This document shows positions 32,099-44,185 of a stretch of 64,000 nt of DNA, in pieces. The stretch lies in assembly GCF_001761485.1 (NCBI RefSeq), contig NC_090773.1:434001-498000 (forward strand), written 5' to 3'. Made by a program: the position numbers and the translations under genes. The stretch is from Yarrowia lipolytica. Taxonomy: Eukaryota; Ascomycota; Dipodascomycetes; Dipodascales. Under the pieces are notes generated by a model. The model searched no databases, was not told where the DNA came from, and saw only the letters and a program-made list of their open reading frames with translations. Positions within the stretch are counted from its first letter, which is position 1; each line of letters starts with the position of its first letter.

Positions 32099-33152
32099 AG
32101 CAGCAAGTGTAGCAATGGTGAAGTGTGAGCTGAAATCGAAACAATTAAGGTGGTATATGGGTGAGTATGTACTGTACATACTGTAGCTATAGTACATACA
32201 GTAGAGAGCTGGGGGAGTAAAGCAGAAGATATGATAGCACGAAAAGATGGTAGCACGAAAAGATGGTAGCATGAAGAGATGCTAACACATGCTAGCAACA
32301 AGTACAATATAGTACATACTGTACTGCTTTGTACCGATGGTATCAATACAGTAGTGAGATGGGGTTTAGGTGGTACGTTTATGTAAGTGGAAACAAATGA
32401 TAGCTCACAGCACTAATGGGGGCTACGAAAGCGGACCTTGGATGCGATTAATACATAATGTTGGGAAGATCGAGACGATAATTTTGGTACAGTACCAAAC
32501 ATTAGTTATTTTCTGTACTTTTTCTGTGGCAAAATGCTCTCAGACAATTCATATATCCGTGTTTCAGTTGAATTTCACCAATTTCATGTGTTTTTGGAAT
32601 TTTGGAAAAAGGGATTAAAAATTCATATCTTTCACAGCCTACTGGAACGTTTTTATATCAGTCACTATTTCTCAAAAGCTCTCAATCGTCCACCCATATT
32701 CCTCTCACTCAGAATTCAGTTGGTCAATTACTTTATCAGAGCTGTTTTGAGGGTGAGCAACCTCCCAGAAAGACAACTGAAATGTTACTGTATACAGTAT
32801 GGGAGGGAATAGTGGCCGAACATTTTTTTTGAGACTTTGAAAAATATGAATAATTTGTATAAATTCGAAAAAAATATATAATTAATTGATACGAAACCAT
32901 TGGAAAACAAATACCTCGCATTCCGATATCACTCTTTCTTCTTACACATAAAAAAAGGCTTCTCCTCTCCAGTCTCCTATCTCCAAAACTGCCTCCACAC
33001 TTGACAAACTCTATCAAATTCGACTCTGCCAAAAACTTTTATTTTAGTTCCAACCAACCTCGGGGTTACCCGGCCGTCACGACGGGTGCACACAAGCTCT
33101 CTCTCGAACAAGGCGACACAGGATTTCAATCAGCACTGGAGGGGTGAACAAC
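32099..33152. other. Divergent promoter region, GAF gene and RPB2
   Basis: About 1 kb with direct GTAGCACGAAAAGATG-type repeats near 32234-32282 and many TACTGTA/GTACATAC words (32170-32350). The part close to RPB2 is AT-rich with pyrimidine tracts. No gene was accepted. Confidence 0.55.
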
Positions 33153-36100
33153 ATGTCTGGTGAGTACGCGAGAGATCGGAAAGTCGGAGATATGACCGAG
33201 TGGTAGAGTCACGTGGCCCGGAGGCCTACGATGGGCCAGTGATCGAAGTGATAAGTGCTGGATCAGATGGTTTGTGAGAAGTGGCACAACAGCGATGACA
33301 GAGACCTATTGTTGTGGGATTGAGACAAAAGCGATGGAGGGAATCACCGTCGGCTTCTCGCCGTTGACAGACGTTTAAACGATGCTTCTACGGTGATTTG
33401 AGCCATTCGCCACCTATCACATATCATTCTATGTTATGACGGAGTCGAACATTGATCATCGTCAAGTCATTTGCCACCAACGACATCGACCAGGTGTCGC
33501 TACAGCTATGACACACACATTGATGTATTTGTTTCTCGCTCACTTTGTTTTCAGTAGCTCCATCTAAAGATGTCAATACGGTCACAGCGTCTTGATCCAC
33601 CAGTCGTTGGCTTGATGATCACAGTACATCTGGTCCGGGTGCCCATCCAATGACCACAAGCAGGTAGCTGTGCGGTCTTGTGCAACAGTTGCTGGCTCGG
33701 GCGATACATCGAACAGCGCAGATCCCATCCACCTATCTTGCTGCTAACACAGAATACGAAGACCCGTACGGATACTACGAAGATACGGAAATCACCGCCG
33801 AGGACTGCTGGACCGTCATTTCCTCGTTCTTTAACGAAAAAGGACTCGTGTCCCAGCAGCTCGACTCCTTCGATGAGTTCATCGAAACCACCATCCAGGA
33901 GCTTGTGTGGGAGGACCGGACTCTGATCCTGGACCAGCCTGCCCAGCACACCACCCCTAACGACAACCAGAACAAGCGGTTCGAAATCACGTTTGGCAAA
34001 ATCTACCTGTCTCGGCCCACCATGACCGAGGCTGATGGATCCACCCACCCCATGTACCCGCAGGAGGCCCGTGCTCGAAACCTGACCTACTCTTCTCCCC
34101 TCTACGTGGATATGAAGAAGCGGGTTCTGTTTTCTATTGACGACCCTGCCCGTCCCGAGGCCGATGTTGTGTGGAACCCCATCCCCGGTGAGGTCGAGGA
34201 GCCCGTGTCCAAGGTGTACATTGGCAAGGTGCCTATCATGCTGCGGTCCAAGTTTTGCATTCTGCGTGGCCTGCGGGAGAACGATCTCTACGAGCTGAAC
34301 GAATGTCCCTACGATCAGGGAGGTTACTTTGTCATCAACGGTTCTGAAAAAGTGCTTATTGCCCAGGAGCGGTCTGCCGCCAATATCGTGCAGGTGTTTA
34401 AGAAGGCTGCACCCTCGCCCATCTCGCATGTGGCCGAGATTCGATCTGCCGTCGAGAAGGGCTCGCGTCTGATTTCGTCGATGCAGATCAAGATGTTTGG
34501 TCGAAGCGACAAGGGCCCCGTGACCATCAAGGCCGCGCTCCCTTATGTGCGGGCCGACATTCCAATTGTCGTTGTTTTCCGAGCCCTGGGCGTTGTGCCC
34601 GACGGAGATATTCTCGAGCACATTTGTTACGACAACAACGATTGGCAGATGCTGGAGATGCTGAAGCCGTGTATCGAGGAGGCGTTTGTGATCCAGGACC
34701 GAGAGGTTGCTCTGGACTATATTGGTCGACGAGGTTCGGCCGTCGGTGTGAACCGAGAGCGACGAGTACGATACGCCCGAGATATCCTGCAGAAGGAACT
34801 GCTGCCACACATCACCCAGGAGGAGGGTTTCGAGACCCGAAAGGCGTACTTCCTGGGCTACATGGTGCATCGAATGCTGCTTGTGGCTCTGGGTAGAAAG
34901 GAGCCCGACGATCGAGATCATTTCGGAAAGAAGCGACTTGATCTCGCAGGTCCACTTATGGCTGGTATCTTCCGAATGCTGTTCAAGAAGCTCACAAAGG
35001 ACATTTACAGATACATGCTGAAGTGTGTCGAGACCAACAAGGACTTCAACCTGACTCTGGCTGTCAAGTCCAACACCATCACCAACGGTCTCAAGTACTC
35101 TTTGGCCACCGGAAACTGGGGTGACCAGAAGAAGGCAATGTCTTCACGAGCAGGTGTCTCCCAGGTGCTTAACCGATACACCTTTGCCTCGACACTGTCG
35201 CATTTGCGACGAACTAACACTCCCATTGGCCGAGACGGAAAGATTGCCAAGCCCCGACAGCTGCACAACACGCATTGGGGTCTGGTATGTCCCGCTGAGA
35301 CTCCCGAGGGACAGGCTTGTGGTCTCGTCAAGAACTTGTCTCTTATGTCGTGCATCTCAGTCGGTACCCCTTCCTTCCCCATCATCAACTTCCTGGATGA
35401 GTGGGGAATGGAGCCTCTGGAGGACTATGTGCCTCATACGCACACCACCTCTACGCGTGTCTTTGTCAACGGTGTGTGGGTGGGCGTGCATCGAGACGCC
35501 ACCCAGCTCACCGACATGATCAAGTCTCTGCGGCGAATGGGTGACATCGAGTCCGAGGTGTCGATCATTCGAGATATCCGAGAAAAGGAGATTCGAATTT
35601 TCACGGATGCCGGTCGTGTCTACCGACCGCTTTTTGTGGTCGAAAACAACCCCGATGCCGAGCGCAAGGGTGAACTGGTTCTGCAGAAGGACCACATTTA
35701 TCAGCTGCAACAGCAGATGGCCGAACAGGCCGAGACTGAGGGCGACGAGGGCAAGGGCGACAAAAACACGGGCTGGAACTGGCTCGTCGACAATGGTGTG
35801 ATTGAGTACATCGATGGTGAAGAGGAAGAGACGGTCATGATTGCCATGACTCCCGAGGATCTGGAGTTCTCGCGACAGATGCAGGCCGGCGTGGAAATGC
35901 CTGAGGACGAGCTTGACCCCGCCAGACGAGTCAAGCCCGCATACAACCCCCACTCGCACACCTGGACCCATTGTGAGATTCATCCCTCGATGATTCTTGG
36001 TATTCTGGCGTCCATTATTCCTTTCCCTGATCATAACCAGTCGCCCCGAAACACATACCAGTCAGCCATGGGTAAGCAGGCCATGGGCGTGTTCCTCACC

Positions 36101-37435
36101 AACTACGACGTGCGTATGGACACCATGGCCAATATTCTGTACTACCCTCAGAAGCCGTTGGCCACCACGCGGTCCATGGAGTTCCTCAAGTTCCGAGAGC
36201 TCCCCGCCGGTCAGAACGCCATTGTGGCTATTCTGTGTTACTCCGGTTACAACCAGGAAGATTCCGTGGTCATGAACCAGTCGTCTATTGATCGAGGACT
36301 GTTCCGATCGCTCTTCTTCCGTTCGTACATGGACCAGGAGCGACGAGTGGGTATGTCTGTGGTCGAGGAGTTTGAGAAGCCTACCCGGGCAGATACTCTT
36401 CGAATGAAGCACGGCACCTACGACAAATTGGACGACGATGGTCTGGTGTGTCCCGGAGTGCGTGTTTCCGGTGAGGACATTATCATTGGAAAGACGGCTC
36501 CCATTCCTCCGGACGCAGAGGAGCTTGGTCAGCGAACCAAGTACCACACCAAGCGAGACGCGTCCACGCCTCTGCGATCGACCGAAAACGGTATTGTTGA
36601 CCAGGTGCTGCTGACCACCAACCAGGAGGGACTGCGGTTCGTTAAGGTGCGAATGCGAACCACCAAGATCCCCCAGATTGGAGACAAGTTTGCGTCGCGT
36701 CACGGACAGAAGGGTACCATTGGTGTGACGTACCGACATGAGGACATGCCGTTCTCCGCCGAGGGAGTGGTCCCCGATATCATCATCAACCCCCACGCCA
36801 TTCCTTCGCGTATGACCGTCGCGCATCTGATTGAGTGTCTGCTTTCCAAGGTGTCGTGTCTGTCTGGTCTGGAGGGTGACGCCACTCCGTTCACGGATGT
36901 GACTGTCGACGCCATCTCCAAACTGCTGCGGTCCCACGGCTACCAGTCCAGAGGTTTTGAGGTCATGTACCACGGCCACACTGGTAAGAAGATTATGGCT
37001 CAGTGTTTCTTGGGTCCCACTTACTACCAGCGTCTGCGTCATATGGTGGATGACAAGATCCACGCTCGAGCACGTGGTCCTGTGCAAATTCTGACCCGAC
37101 AGCCCGTCGAGGGTCGATCTCGAGAGGGTGGTCTGCGATTCGGAGAAATGGAGCGAGATTGTATGATTGCCCATGGAGCTGCCGCCTTCCTCAAGGAGCG
37201 ACTCATGGAGGCGTCGGATGCGTTCCGAATCCACGTCTGCGGTGTCTGTGGCTCCATGAACGTGATTGCTAACCTGAAAAAGAACCAGTTTGAATGCCGA
37301 TCGTGCCGAAACAAGACCAAGATTTACCAGGTCCAGATTCCGTACGCTGCGAAACTGTTGTTCCAGGAGCTGATGGCGATGAACATTGCTCCGAGATTGT
37401 TCAGCGATAGGAGTGGGTATAGTGTGAGAGTTTAG
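33153..37435 (+). CDS. RPB2: RNA polymerase II second-largest subunit, spliced
   Basis: Exon 1 is only 7 bases (33153-33159, ATG TCT G). After a 593-base intron (GTGAGTAC to CTAACACAG), exon 2 runs 33753-37435, giving 1229 residues starting [22 protein letters not shown]. This fits yeast Rpb2, where EDPYGF and ITAEDSW follow the start. The catalytic-side motif [18 protein letters not shown] holds Glu838-Asp839, which help bind metal B and [15 protein letters not shown] and the hybrid-binding region follow, and the C-terminal zinc ribbon has Cys1165, Cys1168, Cys1184 and Cys1187. Length is right for the family (1224 in S. cerevisiae). Reading the frame straight upstream of exon 2 would give a false N-terminus. 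Confidence 0.97.
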
Positions 37436-38559
37436 AGGAGATTCGAGGCGTAGCCAAGAGTCTCCCACTAGAAACTGCAGAGCAGAATCTCAGTCTCACA
37501 CCGTAAGGAAACCAGGGAAGGTCCTGGTCTCCGTGTATTGTATGTAATAGTTAGAGGTTGGAATAAATGTATGATTATAAGAGGAACAGGAGGGTGTCTG
37601 AGTGTTTCTGGAGTAGGGCATGTATTGTAGGTGGTTACAGTACTGTACTGTGATTCATTGATAACACTGACTGATGCTGATTCAGGTAGTTCTGGATCGA
37701 TGCTCAAAGAAAAATGTCAACAAAAAAATGATACCAGTTGTAGAAGTGCTGGATATGACGATAACGCAATCATTTGATATTGAAAGTGGTATTCCGTTTC
37801 GTTTCCTTGGGGTTTGACTTGAATTTCTCTCTTGCAATGTCTCTGACCACACAGTAGTAGACCATACAGTAGCACGCTGACCACACAGCCCATCTTTGTC
37901 TTCAACTTCTTCTCAAACAAATTCAGATATTTACTTTTTCTGTTATACTGTAGTTGTCACTCGAGACTCAGGAGTCATTGAGCGGAAGAGAGCAGAAGAA
38001 CTGGACAGCCTTTTACAGTAGTTTATCTGCGTGTCTTCCCTGGCGGTTACGGTGACTTACTAGGTAATCAGCGATATTCAAAGAGGTGAGGGTTTGGTTG
38101 GATGCAACGAAGGCCAAGCACTGTTGTACTCGCTCTGTAATTAGTAGACTCAAAGACTATATGATCGGCTAGATGTCTTGGATATGACTTTTACTGAAAG
38201 TTCCTAATACGCAAGATTTCTGCCAAAACTTCAGCTGGTCCATTAATTTTATGGCCAGTTTTGGGTACGACACTTTTACAAGTCGATATCGCTGTCAACA
38301 AGTTCACGTATTACTACATAATCAAATCATCTGGAGGGCCTCGGGTTGATGTCCTTTGAGTGAGTCAAGACAGATGATATGGATTTTCAACTACGGGCGC
38401 TATTTGGAGCAATAAGGAGACTGTTAAAAGTCGCCTGGTACGAGCCATCACTGGCCATTGGCCTCCAGCGTTTATATTGCAACAAATTACAGCCTAATCA
38501 ATCAAGTCATTATTCATTATTCATTAAGTCATTATATAATGGGTTCAGCACTCGGTTAC
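37436..38559. other. Convergent intergenic stretch
   Basis: The spacer between the RPB2 stop and the stop of the wall-protein gene. It should hold both 3' UTRs. Only short frames without resemblance were seen. Confidence 0.6.
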
Positions 38560-40395
38560 TTAAATGAGAGCAGCGAGGAGAGCGCCGGCGACAATGGAGG
38601 CGCCGACGGAGAGCTTGGAGCCGGAGTTGGCCTGCTGAGGGGTGGAAGCAGAAGGCTGGGCCTGAGCGGGTTGGGAAGGAGAACCGCCGTTGCCAGGCTT
38701 CTGGGGCTGTCCAGACTGCTGAGGAGCAGGGGCAGGCTCAGGCTTGACAGAAGGCTGCTGAGGAGCAGGGGAGGACTGCTCGGGCTTGACAGAAGGCTGC
38801 TGAGGAGCAGGGGAGGACTGCTCGGGCTTGGCAGCGGGAGTCTCGGGCTTGGAAGGCTGCTCAGGCTGAGGCTTGGGGGCAGCAGTAGGCTGAGGCTTGG
38901 TGGCAGGAGCAGAAGACTCGGGCTTAGGAGCAGGAGCAGGCTTAGAGGACTCAGGCTGGGGAGCAGGAGCAGGCTTGGAAGACTCGGGCTTGGGAGCAGG
39001 AGCAGGCTTGGAAGACTCAGGCTTAGGAGAAGCAGCAGGCTTCGACTCAGTGGGCTGAGGCTTAGGAGCAGGCTTCTCGGTCTGAGGCTTCTCAGAGCTC
39101 TCGGTGGGAGTAGGCTTGACCTCGGTGCTGGTGATCTCGCAAGGAACAACAACGGTCACAGTCTTACCCTCAATGACGGTGGGGCAGGTGGTGACGGTGT
39201 GGGTGACGGGCACGACGGTTGTGATGGTGACCTCGGTCTGGTGGCATCCCTCGTCACAGTAAGTGACAGTCTGGGTGGTGGTGATAGTGGTGTGCTCGGT
39301 GCCAGTCACGGTGGAGTTGTGGACATGGCCAGAGGTGGGGGTGGGAGCGGCGGTGATAGGGGCGGTGGTGGATTCCTCAGGGGCCTCAGTGGAGTTCACG
39401 GGGAGCTGAGAGGACACAGGGACGTTGGTAGGGGCGGCAGAAGACTCAACAGGGGCAGTGGAGTTGACGGGGGCAACAGTAGTCTGAGGAACAGCGGAAG
39501 ACTCGGCGGCGGCGGAAGACTCGGCGGCGGCGGAGGTCTCGGCAGGGGCAGAAGACTCGGCAGGAGCAGAAGACTCGGCAGGGGCAGAAGACTGGGGAGC
39601 GGCAGAAGAGCTAGCGGGAGAGGTAGACTCAACAAGACCCTGAGGGGCGGTAGGAAGACCACAGAAAGCAAGAGGGCCCTCGAGGTACTGACCGTACTGA
39701 GGCCAGATACCGGCTCCACAAGCAAGACAGTTGGGTGCATTGTCGTGGAAGTTGGTTCCCTCGTTACACAGACAGTCCTTGTTCCACGAATCTCCGTCGG
39801 CACATCGTCGAGCAGAGAGAATCAGGTTGCCGCAAATGGGGTGGCAGGGGTCATAAGTGGGAGTGGCAGAAGCGGCAGAAGAGGCAGGAGAAGCAGAGGT
39901 AGGCTCGGTAGTAGCAGGGGTGGCCTCTGCGGAGGTCTCGGGAGCAGCGGAAGACTCGGGAGCAGCAGAAGAAGTCTCGGGAGCAGCGGAAGAAGTCTCG
40001 GGAGCAGCAGAAGAAGTCTCGGGAGCAGCAGAAGAAGTCTCGGGAGCAGCAGAAGACTCAGGGGCGGCAGAAGAAGAGGCAGCGTTAGGATCGACGGGCT
40101 TGGTGGGGAAGCCGCAGAAGGCAAGAGGAGGCTCAAGGTACTTGCCGTAATCGTTCCACAGAGTGGAGCCACACTCCAGACAAGGGTCTCGGGCCTGCTC
40201 AAAGGGAGTGCCGTTGTCACACAGACAGTCTCTGTTCCAGGAGTCACCGTCGGCGCACTTTCGGGCATCCAGAATCATGTTACCACAAGTGGCATGGCAC
40301 TGGTAGGTTGCGCCGTCCTGGGCAAAGGGGACGGCCACAGCCACGGCCGAGGAGGCCAGGCACAGGCTGAGGAGGGTTGTAGTAGACCACTTCAT
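38560..40395 (-). CDS. GPI-type cell-wall protein with two 8-Cys modules
   Basis: This 611-residue secreted protein has a signal peptide (MKWSTTTLLSLCLASSAVAVA) and a C-terminal hydrophobic GPI-attachment signal (LSVGASIVAGALLAALI after small residues). Two cysteine modules at 33-94 and 184-245 have identical spacing, C-x3-C-x9-C-x9-C-x-C-x12-C-x2-C-x18-C, and share KCADGDSW/RCADGDSW and PLAFCGxP. They are separated by SSAAPET repeats. A third segment with TVTYCDEGC and VTTCPTV resembles Thr-rich wall-protein repeats, followed by a Pro/Lys/Ser stretch (PAPKPESSK units). The design is that of a mannoprotein linked to glucan, with modules exposed at the surface. I cannot name the modules; they may be adhesive or ligand-binding. 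Confidence 0.85.
   Translation of the reverse strand: MKWSTTTLLSLCLASSAVAVAVPFAQDGATYQCHATCGNMILDARKCADGDSWNRDCLCDNGTPFEQARDPCLECGSTLWNDYGKYLEPPLAFCGFPTKPVDPNAASSSAAPESSAAPETSSAAPETSSAAPETSSAAPETSSAAPESSAAPETSAEATPATTEPTSASPASSAASATPTYDPCHPICGNLILSARRCADGDSWNKDCLCNEGTNFHDNAPNCLACGAGIWPQYGQYLEGPLAFCGLPTAPQGLVESTSPASSSAAPQSSAPAESSAPAESSAPAETSAAAESSAAAESSAVPQTTVAPVNSTAPVESSAAPTNVPVSSQLPVNSTEAPEESTTAPITAAPTPTSGHVHNSTVTGTEHTTITTTQTVTYCDEGCHQTEVTITTVVPVTHTVTTCPTVIEGKTVTVVVPCEITSTEVKPTPTESSEKPQTEKPAPKPQPTESKPAASPKPESSKPAPAPKPESSKPAPAPQPESSKPAPAPKPESSAPATKPQPTAAPKPQPEQPSKPETPAAKPEQSSPAPQQPSVKPEQSSPAPQQPSVKPEPAPAPQQSGQPQKPGNGGSPSQPAQAQPSASTPQQANSGSKLSVGASIVAGALLAALI
39946..40075 (-). repeat. In-frame SSAAPET repeat tract
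   Basis: Tandem 21-24-base units encoding SSAAPET/SSAAPES occur about six times inside the wall-protein gene. Such tracts expand and contract between strains of yeast wall genes. Confidence 0.8.
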
Positions 40396-40469
40396 GTTAA
40401 CGAGAGTAATAAACGAGTGTTTGAGGTTTGTGGTTTATGAGAGGGCCATTCAGGGAAAGCTGTCCTGTT

Positions 40470-40476
40470 TATATAT
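40470..40476 (-). promoter_or_regulatory. TATA box of the wall-protein gene
   Basis: The reverse strand reads TATATAAA-like sequence about 75-80 bases before the ATG at 40395, a usual position for a strongly regulated yeast gene. Confidence 0.5.
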
Positions 40477-43281
40477 TCCGCTCAACGGCCTCTTTTGAGC
40501 GGTACAGTTGCGTGGTTCGAGTTATCAATTCCATCAGAGTTTGCCCAGTTGCATACCACAACAAAGAGACGCACGGTCCAGACAAAGAAATTACCGATCA
40601 GATAATTTTGCAGCTGCATGGTTCTTGGCGAAAAAATGACTCGCAAGCAAGATTTTCAAAACGCCTCCAAATTAGTCTGTGCAGCCGATGCCAAGGTTAT
40701 TTTGAGGAGAGCAGTGTCCTATCACAGGTCTGTGTAGAGCTGTATTCGCTTGTTCTTGTTGACTTCTCGTATTCAAATGGTTGGTACTGGCATGTGCTTT
40801 TGGATTTACTGGGCAGATTTTTTGAGATTATTGCCTCTATCCCTAATGAAGACGAAATAACGCCTCACTTTTTCATCCAAGCTAATTATACTGTACCTCT
40901 GGATATCATAAATTTGAACTATCGAAACAGTTGAGCTAGACCGGTGGACCAGGGTGTGCCGTACGAATGGGTGCCTGCCATGTAAACTACAAGTAGGATT
41001 GTTCCCGAAATGTTGCGACTACTCGTACTGGACGTGAGGGTCATGAACAGTAGAGCACCATTAAGCACAAGTGTAACTAGCTACACACCAACTAATGATT
41101 TTCTGTGGCCATTACCGACGGGGCTGTCTCTGCCTTTCCGGTAACCGGAAGAGACATTACTGTAGATGATAGACATGATCGACACTTATTGATATGCTAC
41201 CAAACTTGGGGTGCCGTTCGTACAAACCGAGTGGTCTGACATCTTCTAGCCAAGGTCCCTGAGATTTGGCATTCCACTGTCTACAGTAGCTACCATGTAA
41301 GGGGTAAGTACGCCGTACTCATGCTGGAATTTCTACACACATTCCACACTGTTACCCTGGTCTTAAGGGTTGCTTCGTAAATCTACGCTTGCACCAAGGT
41401 TCGAAATTATCTGATGCGCTCCCGAGCGACCTAGAGTTCGTGTGCACAAATATAATCTGATGGGTTATCTGATGCGCCTACAGCCCATACGCAGATCCCG
41501 GCATTGATGATCACAGGAATTAGGGAGAGACGAAAGAGATGCTAACGTCGACAGACAACTGATAAGTTGGACCTCCCACAAGGCACAAAACAACACTATC
41601 CCTCAAGGGGCCATCAGGTCAACCTGTAGTTCCTTGTACACATTCCAGGATGAAACCTACTGAGTGTAGGTCTGAGACTACTAGCTTCCCACGCACTGTA
41701 ATTCTAAGGTCTTGGCGTTTCTTTGTATCCAAAAGAGGCCCACGAACGGTCCTTTTACAGCCAGAGAGTTGGCAAAAGAAAAGCCTGGACCAATGACTGA
41801 AAGAAACGACTGTCTGGATTCCACGGAGACTTTCGCTGTTTGGTTGCCGTCGATTGACGTCACAGAAATAGCGATTCCAACTTTTGAACAAGTAGATGCT
41901 TAGGTGGCTGTCTTCCTTCAGCTGAAACGCGTCTAAGGATCTAGGCGTGCTTTCATGTAGCTTTGACTAATATATGTATTTTTTATAATTAGAGACGGTA
42001 AGCGACCCTGAAACCAATATAAGCGCTTCATGGCGGAGTCAATTGCCGAGCTCCATGATCTTTTGCTTGTTTTTATCAGTCACCTGTTGAGCCAGAGGTT
42101 GCTGTTTGGTACAGTATTGTATACACGAGCACTCGTAGAGCTACTGCACCATACTGTGTACTACTGTATTACATTATAGGCAGACATTGCTGTTGCACTA
42201 GTGTTGATACTCTGGAGAATGTAGTATAGTTATTTCAATTGTATCTACTGTACTGCCAGCTGACTGAGCATCGTGCAGTGTATCCAAGTGTTACCATCGG
42301 CTGTACTGTACTTGTACTGTAGGATGAACCATAGAGGACTTTGAAAGGGCAATAAAACCATAGTTCTAGCGTTGTATTGAACAACATCAATCTCGAGTGC
42401 ACGACCTGACCAACATCTGTCACTCTCTCCGCTTTGGACCTTTGTTAGAACAATCCCTCTTCTGATCAATTAGTAGAAGAAATAGTCTCTGGGGATTCAT
42501 ATAAAAGATTCCAGCTATGGCACAAGAATGGAGACTTAATTAGTGAGTATAGAAAGCCATATTGTTAGTATGAATCACAATCCCCTCCCTCTTACTACTT
42601 GTACAAGTACAGATCAAAGCTCTGATCCTACTCTTGTGTACTGGTACTTGTAGTTGACAGAAGAGACAACAGCGGCATTTGGGCCCACCTCATGTTAATC
42701 CAAATAGCTCTTTCTATATGAAGATCTCAGGTCATCAATTGATCCGTCAAAGGCTATCCATTGATGTTCTTGGTGGTACGCATAACTACAATTTTCTTCT
42801 GATAGAGGACATTTCCTCCTCAAACACATGTTTAATGGATTCTACATACAATAACTCATATAAACCTCGGACAGAACTGGGAAGAGCATGATTATATTCC
42901 TGCCATCGAGAATCGCCAACGGTGTCAGCAGATAAGGTACAGCCCCGCATCCCTTAATGAGCAAGCTAATTATCCAATCCATCACAACCACGATAAAACA
43001 ACCAGAGTAGCTCAGATACACAGCATCTACATGTTCACAGCTACACCACACCACCTCAATTCCCCTCGTGCTTGCACTCAGAGAACTTGCATTCATATAT
43101 CATTGATTCCTACCTATCCTAGGGCTGCACTTCTAAGGTGCGTATGGATTAGTGCAGGGTGGACGAAGTCGATCTTGTGATTATAACACATGATCTGTGT
43201 CTACCAATTCCTTCGTCGCATCGCGCTCAGTCGCCCTAGTCGCCTCTCAATTGTGCTTCACATATTTCAAGCGTGCTTCGA
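40477..43281. other. 2.8 kb gene desert
   Basis: The longest gene-free stretch of the window. It contains the 15-base palindrome TTCCGGTAACCGGAA near 41139-41153 and a repeated 13-mer TTATCTGATGCGC (near 41408 and 41465). It also has dense TACTGTA/GTACTTGTA words (42110-42330 and 42595-42660) and a weak TATAAAAG followed by a short ATG frame ending in GTGAGTAT near 42500-42550 with no 3' partner. Long frames on either strand (for example 40428-40934) have no resemblance and lack an ATG. Confidence 0.55.
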
Positions 43282-44185
43282 TTACGCACTCGTATCCATC
43301 TTGTCGTCATCCTTCTTGTCCTTACCCTTGTCCTCTCCACTTGCATCCTCATCTTCCTTCTTCACGTCCTCTTCCTTAACCGAATCCAGCTTCTCGGGCT
43401 GCTCCTTCTCCTTCTCCAGTCGGGCCTTTTCGTCCTCCAGCGACATTCGCAGCGCCAGAGCCAGCTCGGGATCCACGCTGGGGTCCACACCAAACTCAAA
43501 GTCCGCGTCGTTGGAGCCGCCAGGAGCGCCGCCCATGCCCGAAGTATCCATTCCGTCGTCGTCTTCCTTGATGATGGGAGAGTTGCGCAGAATGTCTGAC
43601 AGCAGATGAGGGCCAGGGGGGATGGTGACCAGGTGAGAGTTGTCGCCTGAGTTGACGGCCTCGATGAACTTTTCCAGCTTCTCTGTGTTTTCGCCCTCCT
43701 CGCCGAAATTGACAAAGTCCACCGCCACGCTGTTCTTCTTCATCTTCTTGGCAAGCTTGACCAGTGCCTTGACGTCCTCCTCGACCGGCGATCCCACAAA
43801 CACAATCACCCGTTGCCGCTGCAGCTTGTTGAGTCTGTGTTTGAGAGCCAGCGCGGCCACCTGAATGCCTGTGGTGAGGTGGGGAGCACCGGTGATATGA
43901 GTGTCGTGGATACCGGCCAGAATCTTGCCGTGGTCTGTGGTGAGGGTGGCAAGCACCTCAGGACCTCGGCCGCCCATGCTCATCAGACCCACTGCGCTCT
44001 CAGGGTTGCGGTTGGTCTTGATGGTGAAGAGCTGGTTGACACAGTCCACCTGGGCATCGAACCGGTTGGGGGTGTAGTCTCCGTTTCGCATGAACTCGGA
44101 GTTGTCCATTCTGTGTTAGCGGGGTGTGGATAACATCATTGGCCGTCGGTAATACTCACACTATCATTGTTGCTTCCAAAACCAT
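43282..44185 (-). CDS. RPN10: 26S proteasome ubiquitin receptor Rpn10, spliced
   Basis: Exon 1 (44185-44160, 26 bases) encodes MVLEATMIV and is joined to exon 2 (44110-43282) across a 49-base intron (GTGAGTAT to CTAACACAG). The 284-residue product starts [21 protein letters not shown], the near-invariant Rpn10 start ([21 protein letters not shown] in yeast). The von Willebrand A domain spans about residues 2-190, with the NSE metal-site-like motif near 11-13. A ubiquitin-interacting motif, DPELALALRMSLEDE, lies at about 221-239. The Lys/Glu/Asp-rich tail follows. Rpn10 sits between the base and lid and captures polyubiquitinated substrates. The unspliced ATG at 44109 would remove the first beta strand. 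Confidence 0.96.

Noticed and set aside
40428-40934. 168-codon open frame upstream of the wall-protein gene
   Set aside because: It lacks an ATG, overlaps the TATA element and promoter of the reverse-strand gene, and its translation resembles no family.
42500-42560. TATAAAAG, short ATG frame and GTGAGTAT donor, suggesting a first exon
   Set aside because: No CTAAC-AG acceptor with an open frame follows within a reasonable distance.
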